The notes under the pieces were generated by a model. That model had not been told where the DNA came from and ran no database searches. It saw nothing but the letters and a program-made list of their open reading frames with translations. A stretch of DNA of 20,262 nt from Perkinsus olseni. Taxonomy: Eukaryota; Perkinsozoa; Perkinsida. Positions 18,060-20,262 of this stretch are shown piece after piece. The stretch is from positions 1 through 20,262 of the forward strand of contig JABANN010000581.1 of the NCBI GenBank assembly GCA_013115125.1, given 5' to 3'. Within the stretch, counting starts at the first letter, position 1. Each line of letters opens with the position of its first letter. Both the position numbers and the translations under genes were made by a program.

Positions 18060-18511
18060 CTATTTCCGCAGATACGTTATCTGACCCCGAGCGGCTCGCC
18101 CTATTTCTCTCAGATGAGAAGACCTTAGATCGGAGATCGTGCCAACGTCATTCATTGACTCGAGAGCAGAATTCAGCAATTGGCTATCAACGATGTCATC
18201 CTCATTAGCGCCATCGGGCCAGAAGTCCTCTATCTCGTCAGCGCCCTCGATGCGGATGTCCCTCTCTGAGAGGGCCCCTCATCGAGAGGTGCTTCAGTAG
18301 AACTACTGGACGATGTTTCAGCAGGCTTGTCAGCTACCGGTAGGAGCCATTCAGGTGAAGCCATGCCTTCGGCGCCCGTTTCTATAACATGCTGGAGAAG
18401 CTTTCTCCGGTGTTGTGCGACAGCGTAATCGAGTCGAAATTCGGCATCAGCGAGAATGTGATTCTCGAGCAATCCTCCCATGGCAGCATGGAACTTAGCC
18501 CACACTTTCAA
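18060..18511 (-). pseudogene. C-terminal transposase remnant
   Basis: MKVWAKFHAAMGGLLENH and EFRLDYAVAQHRRK are typical of the helical part near a transposase C-terminus, followed by a Ser-rich linker (TSSSSSTEAP). The 18230 stop closes this frame. An overlapping frame continues with IEGADEIEDFWPDG and ends at 18060 (ITYLRK), so one frame change lies at about 18245-18260, or a short intron was missed. Confidence 0.45.
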
Positions 18512-18846
18512 GTCGGTAAAGGGGCAGGGGTCTTAACCCACCCTCTGCGCGGCTCCGAGCCGCCGGCTCGCCGATTCCAATTGGCACTGCCAATGTGACG
18601 GCTTCCTCATGAACAGTAGCGCTCAACAAATCGGCTCCGAGGAGTGTTTCTTCACATGGCTGGTATAGAGACGCGTGGTGACTGCTCCGCTGAATCAGCG
18701 GCGCTGATGCACTCCTCAGCTACCTTCGTGTAGATAAGTGCTCCCTCCTCGTCGCTCAAGCACCCGGCCGCCGCATGACGACGAAATTCCCATGATGCAG
18801 AGGTTGGGAGTGTGAACAGTATGTGTTCGCGCTCTGACCTAATTCG

Positions 18847-19023
18847 GTACTTAATAAGTACTACTTATCAGTGTGACACTGACACTGGCTCTGACACTGA
18901 CAGTGTCAGAGCCAGCAACCAGGTTGGAGGCTCCTGCCAGGAGCCACAACTGTTCAGTAGGACACTAGAGTCGCTTGACTCCATACCCGGTCTGGGTCGA
19001 GTCCGCAACCTCTAGTATCCTAC
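18847..19023. repeat. cluster of four strong hairpins
   Basis: Three perfect palindromes, each with a one-base centre: GTACTTA/TAAGTAC (18847-18861), CTGGCTCTGACACTG and its complement (18885-18915, 15-bp arms), and GGCTCCTG/CAGGAGCC (18929-18945). Then a nested stem-loop at 18957-19023: outer GTAGGACACTAGAG with CTCTAGTATCCTAC (13 of 14 pairs), inner GACTC/GAGTC and ACCC/GGGT. The last hairpin followed by CTAG-T recalls a Helitron 3' end, but no 5' end was found. The cluster interrupts the decayed transposase. Confidence 0.7.
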
Positions 19024-19329
19024 CTCCACATCGAGGGAGTGGCGGGCTGGGTCAAACTCGCGTCCGCCATCATCACAACCAGTACTTTGTACGGTTGTTT
19101 CTCATCTAGCACCATACTAGCTCTAGCTTTGGGTTTCATTGAAGTACTGCGATCTGGATCGCAGGACCGTTGCGCACAAGTTTCTGTATTGTGCGCCTGG
19201 CCTCTGCGTGGTAATTTTGCTCAAGCCTATCCTCCTACGTAGGATTGCTACCAAGATTCTCACACCACTGCTACTCGAAGCCCGGGGGCAGGAAGCCTTC
19301 GTTAGAGAGCTTGAGCTGCTCATCCAACT

Positions 19330-19616
19330 TCACATATATTCATAGAAAACCAACAGGCGGTTGCAGAGGGTGACCGTATCGGGAATGGTTTCACGGATGT
19401 ACTTGTTATACTCTCGAGAGAGTAACTCTCTCCTCCCCAAGCGTTCCACCCATCTCCCAGATCCCCGGATTGCCCTCAGCGCTAGATCCTCGTCTTCCCG
19501 GTTCACTACGAAAATATATTGTTGCAGGGTGGAGAAGAAACTTGGCCGGATTGGGTGATAGCCTTGAACGTATTGTTCGAGCCTCCTAACCCAATGGAAC
19601 AAATCTAGCTTAATGG
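19330..19616 (-). pseudogene. transposase remnant, middle part
   Basis: It begins KLDLFHWVRRLEQ and continues YHPIRPSFFSTLQQYIF, the pattern of a catalytic-core segment with an FHW/RR motif before an HP helix, as in several eukaryotic DDE transposases. It is out of frame with the part at 19625-20218, to which it would connect, so one frame change lies at about 19617-19627. The reading closes at 19330; the frame beside it continues VKLDEQLKLSNEGFLPPG. Confidence 0.55.
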
Positions 19617-19624
19617 ATACATCA

Positions 19625-20218
19625 TCATTTTACCCGGGAGAATAGAGCTTCATACTCTCCAGAACAACAGCCCTTGTCGACGTACACCGTATTGAGATCG
19701 CTTGTTCGGTCTCGGTATTGAGCCCTTAGAGTATCCACCATTGACTCCAAGTCCGAGGCCTTCTCAATATCAACCAGAATGTGCGAAATGAGCATGCCGC
19801 TCTCGTTCGTGGCGCTTATGTGAACGCGGGGTATCCCGGTAGTGCTACTGTGGATGTACTTCGCATCGATTCGCAGAACCTGGCCACAATCTGGTTTCTG
19901 TTGCTGCACCAAGCACCCCTTTACGTATGCTCGCCTATTTTCCGAGATCTCCACAAAACGCTCCCGAATTTGAGACACGCTGAATAATACACTCTGGTAG
20001 AATGCGTCAAAACTTAACCATGGCTTCAACTGGACCCCCTGCGGCCTCCCCACAACGGATCGCCGCCAAACAGATACCCACCGCCTATACTCCGGCGCAG
20101 CCCGCATAAAAGCAACATAGTCCTCTTGTCTGAGTGTCTCGTCGAGTCGCGCCAAGTTGGAGTCACCCCCAACGAAGTACCGCCCCACGCGGACCGGCAA
20201 CTTGCTATCCGCCACCAA
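19625..20218 (-). pseudogene. DDE-like transposase fragment, N-terminal part cut by the window end
   Basis: In 197 codons, LRIDAKYIHSS offers a first catalytic Asp and VYVDKGCC a second, with NESGMLISHIL between them and a helix ASDLESMVDTLRAQYRDR before the second. This arrangement (D, then an E/D-rich strand, then VDKGCC) is that of a cut-and-paste transposase core. The Met at 20218 is probably internal, since coding sequence appears to run into the G-run. The fragment is separated from the rest by a frame change. Confidence 0.6.
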
Positions 20219-20229
20219 TGCGGATCCGT

Positions 20230-20262
<33 letters not shown>
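20230..20262. repeat. 33-nt poly-G run at the window end
   Basis: Every base from 20230 to the end is G. Such a run at a sequence end usually reflects a read or assembly artefact (dark-cycle calls or homopolymer tailing) rather than genome sequence. A true G-tract cannot be excluded. Confidence 0.9.

Larger units (their letters stand above)
17245..20218 (-). mobile_element. decayed DNA transposon, transposase region on the minus strand
   Basis: Protein-like segments follow one another on the minus strand over about 3 kb in changing frames: a DDE-like catalytic part (19625-20218 and 19330-19616), GCLSDEEGALIY (about 18735-18771), a Gln/Arg-rich and Ser/Thr-rich part (18230-18511), an acidic part in another frame (DFWPDGANEDD, to 18060), and a Cys-rich end (CCTNC, YCPLTTHH, CAAC, 17245-17576). 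The order fits one long transposase whose N-terminus lies beyond the window. Several frame changes and stops show that it is dead. No terminal repeats were found. The block 18847-19023 interrupts it. I do not assign a superfamily; it is not hAT, so it did not mobilise the MITE at 6616. Confidence 0.6.

Noticed and set aside
18957-19023. Helitron 3' terminus
   Set aside because: A hairpin followed by CTAG-T fits, but neither a TC 5' end nor any Rep/helicase sequence is seen, and the outer stem extends past the CTAG.
1-20262. CRISPR array, rRNA genes or bacterial operon structure
   Set aside because: No regularly spaced identical repeats, no rRNA-like conserved blocks and no tightly packed intronless genes were seen.

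Overview
The window reads as nuclear DNA of a unicellular eukaryote. Three genes can be assembled across many small GT-AG introns (mostly 46-74 nt) with reading phase kept at every junction. A mitochondrial-type presequence, an ER oligosaccharyltransferase subunit, a Ser/Thr kinase and several secretory signal peptides rule out a bacterium. Tiny introns, mixed base composition and small secreted basic proteins make a Perkinsus-like alveolate my best guess. That is inference; no marker gene proves it. The right end is a run of 33 G, probably an assembly or sequencing end.

Layout. 118-539 (+): small secreted protein with one 47-nt intron and a SILR...RVRF motif pair. 699-2078 (+): ribophorin II/SWP1-like OST subunit, 8 exons. 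2079-3000: intergenic, with a perfect 16-bp hairpin and two tRNA-like fragments on the minus strand. 3001-4395 (+): phosphate acetyltransferase with an N-terminal presequence, 7 exons, strongly biased codon use. 4396-6607: about 2.2 kb without a convincing gene. 6616-6891: a 276-bp hAT-type MITE with a perfect 8-bp target duplication. 6953-7138: minisatellite of roughly 40 bp. 7172-10617 (-): cluster of three clear small secreted-protein genes (7172-7924, 9584-9880, 10042-10617) and two weaker candidates between them. 11726-16470 (+): Ser/Thr protein kinase, 11 exons, whose introns are unusually long; two of them have visibly grown by tandem duplication. 16471-17244: no supported gene. 17245-20218 (-): decayed DNA-transposon transposase, cut at its N-terminus by the window end and interrupted by a hairpin cluster at 18847-19023.

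How the genes relate. The OST subunit, Pta and the kinase are ordinary cellular genes with no obvious functional link. The most interesting material is the set of small secreted proteins. Three minus-strand proteins share a signal peptide, a Cys-Phe/Cys-x-Gly core, a charged (mostly basic) stretch and a Pro...Tyr tail. Two of these, plus the plus-strand protein at 118-539, carry short motifs that fit the RVxF class of protein phosphatase 1 docking sites. Together they look like a fast-evolving secreted, possibly effector, family; that function is inferred from motifs only.
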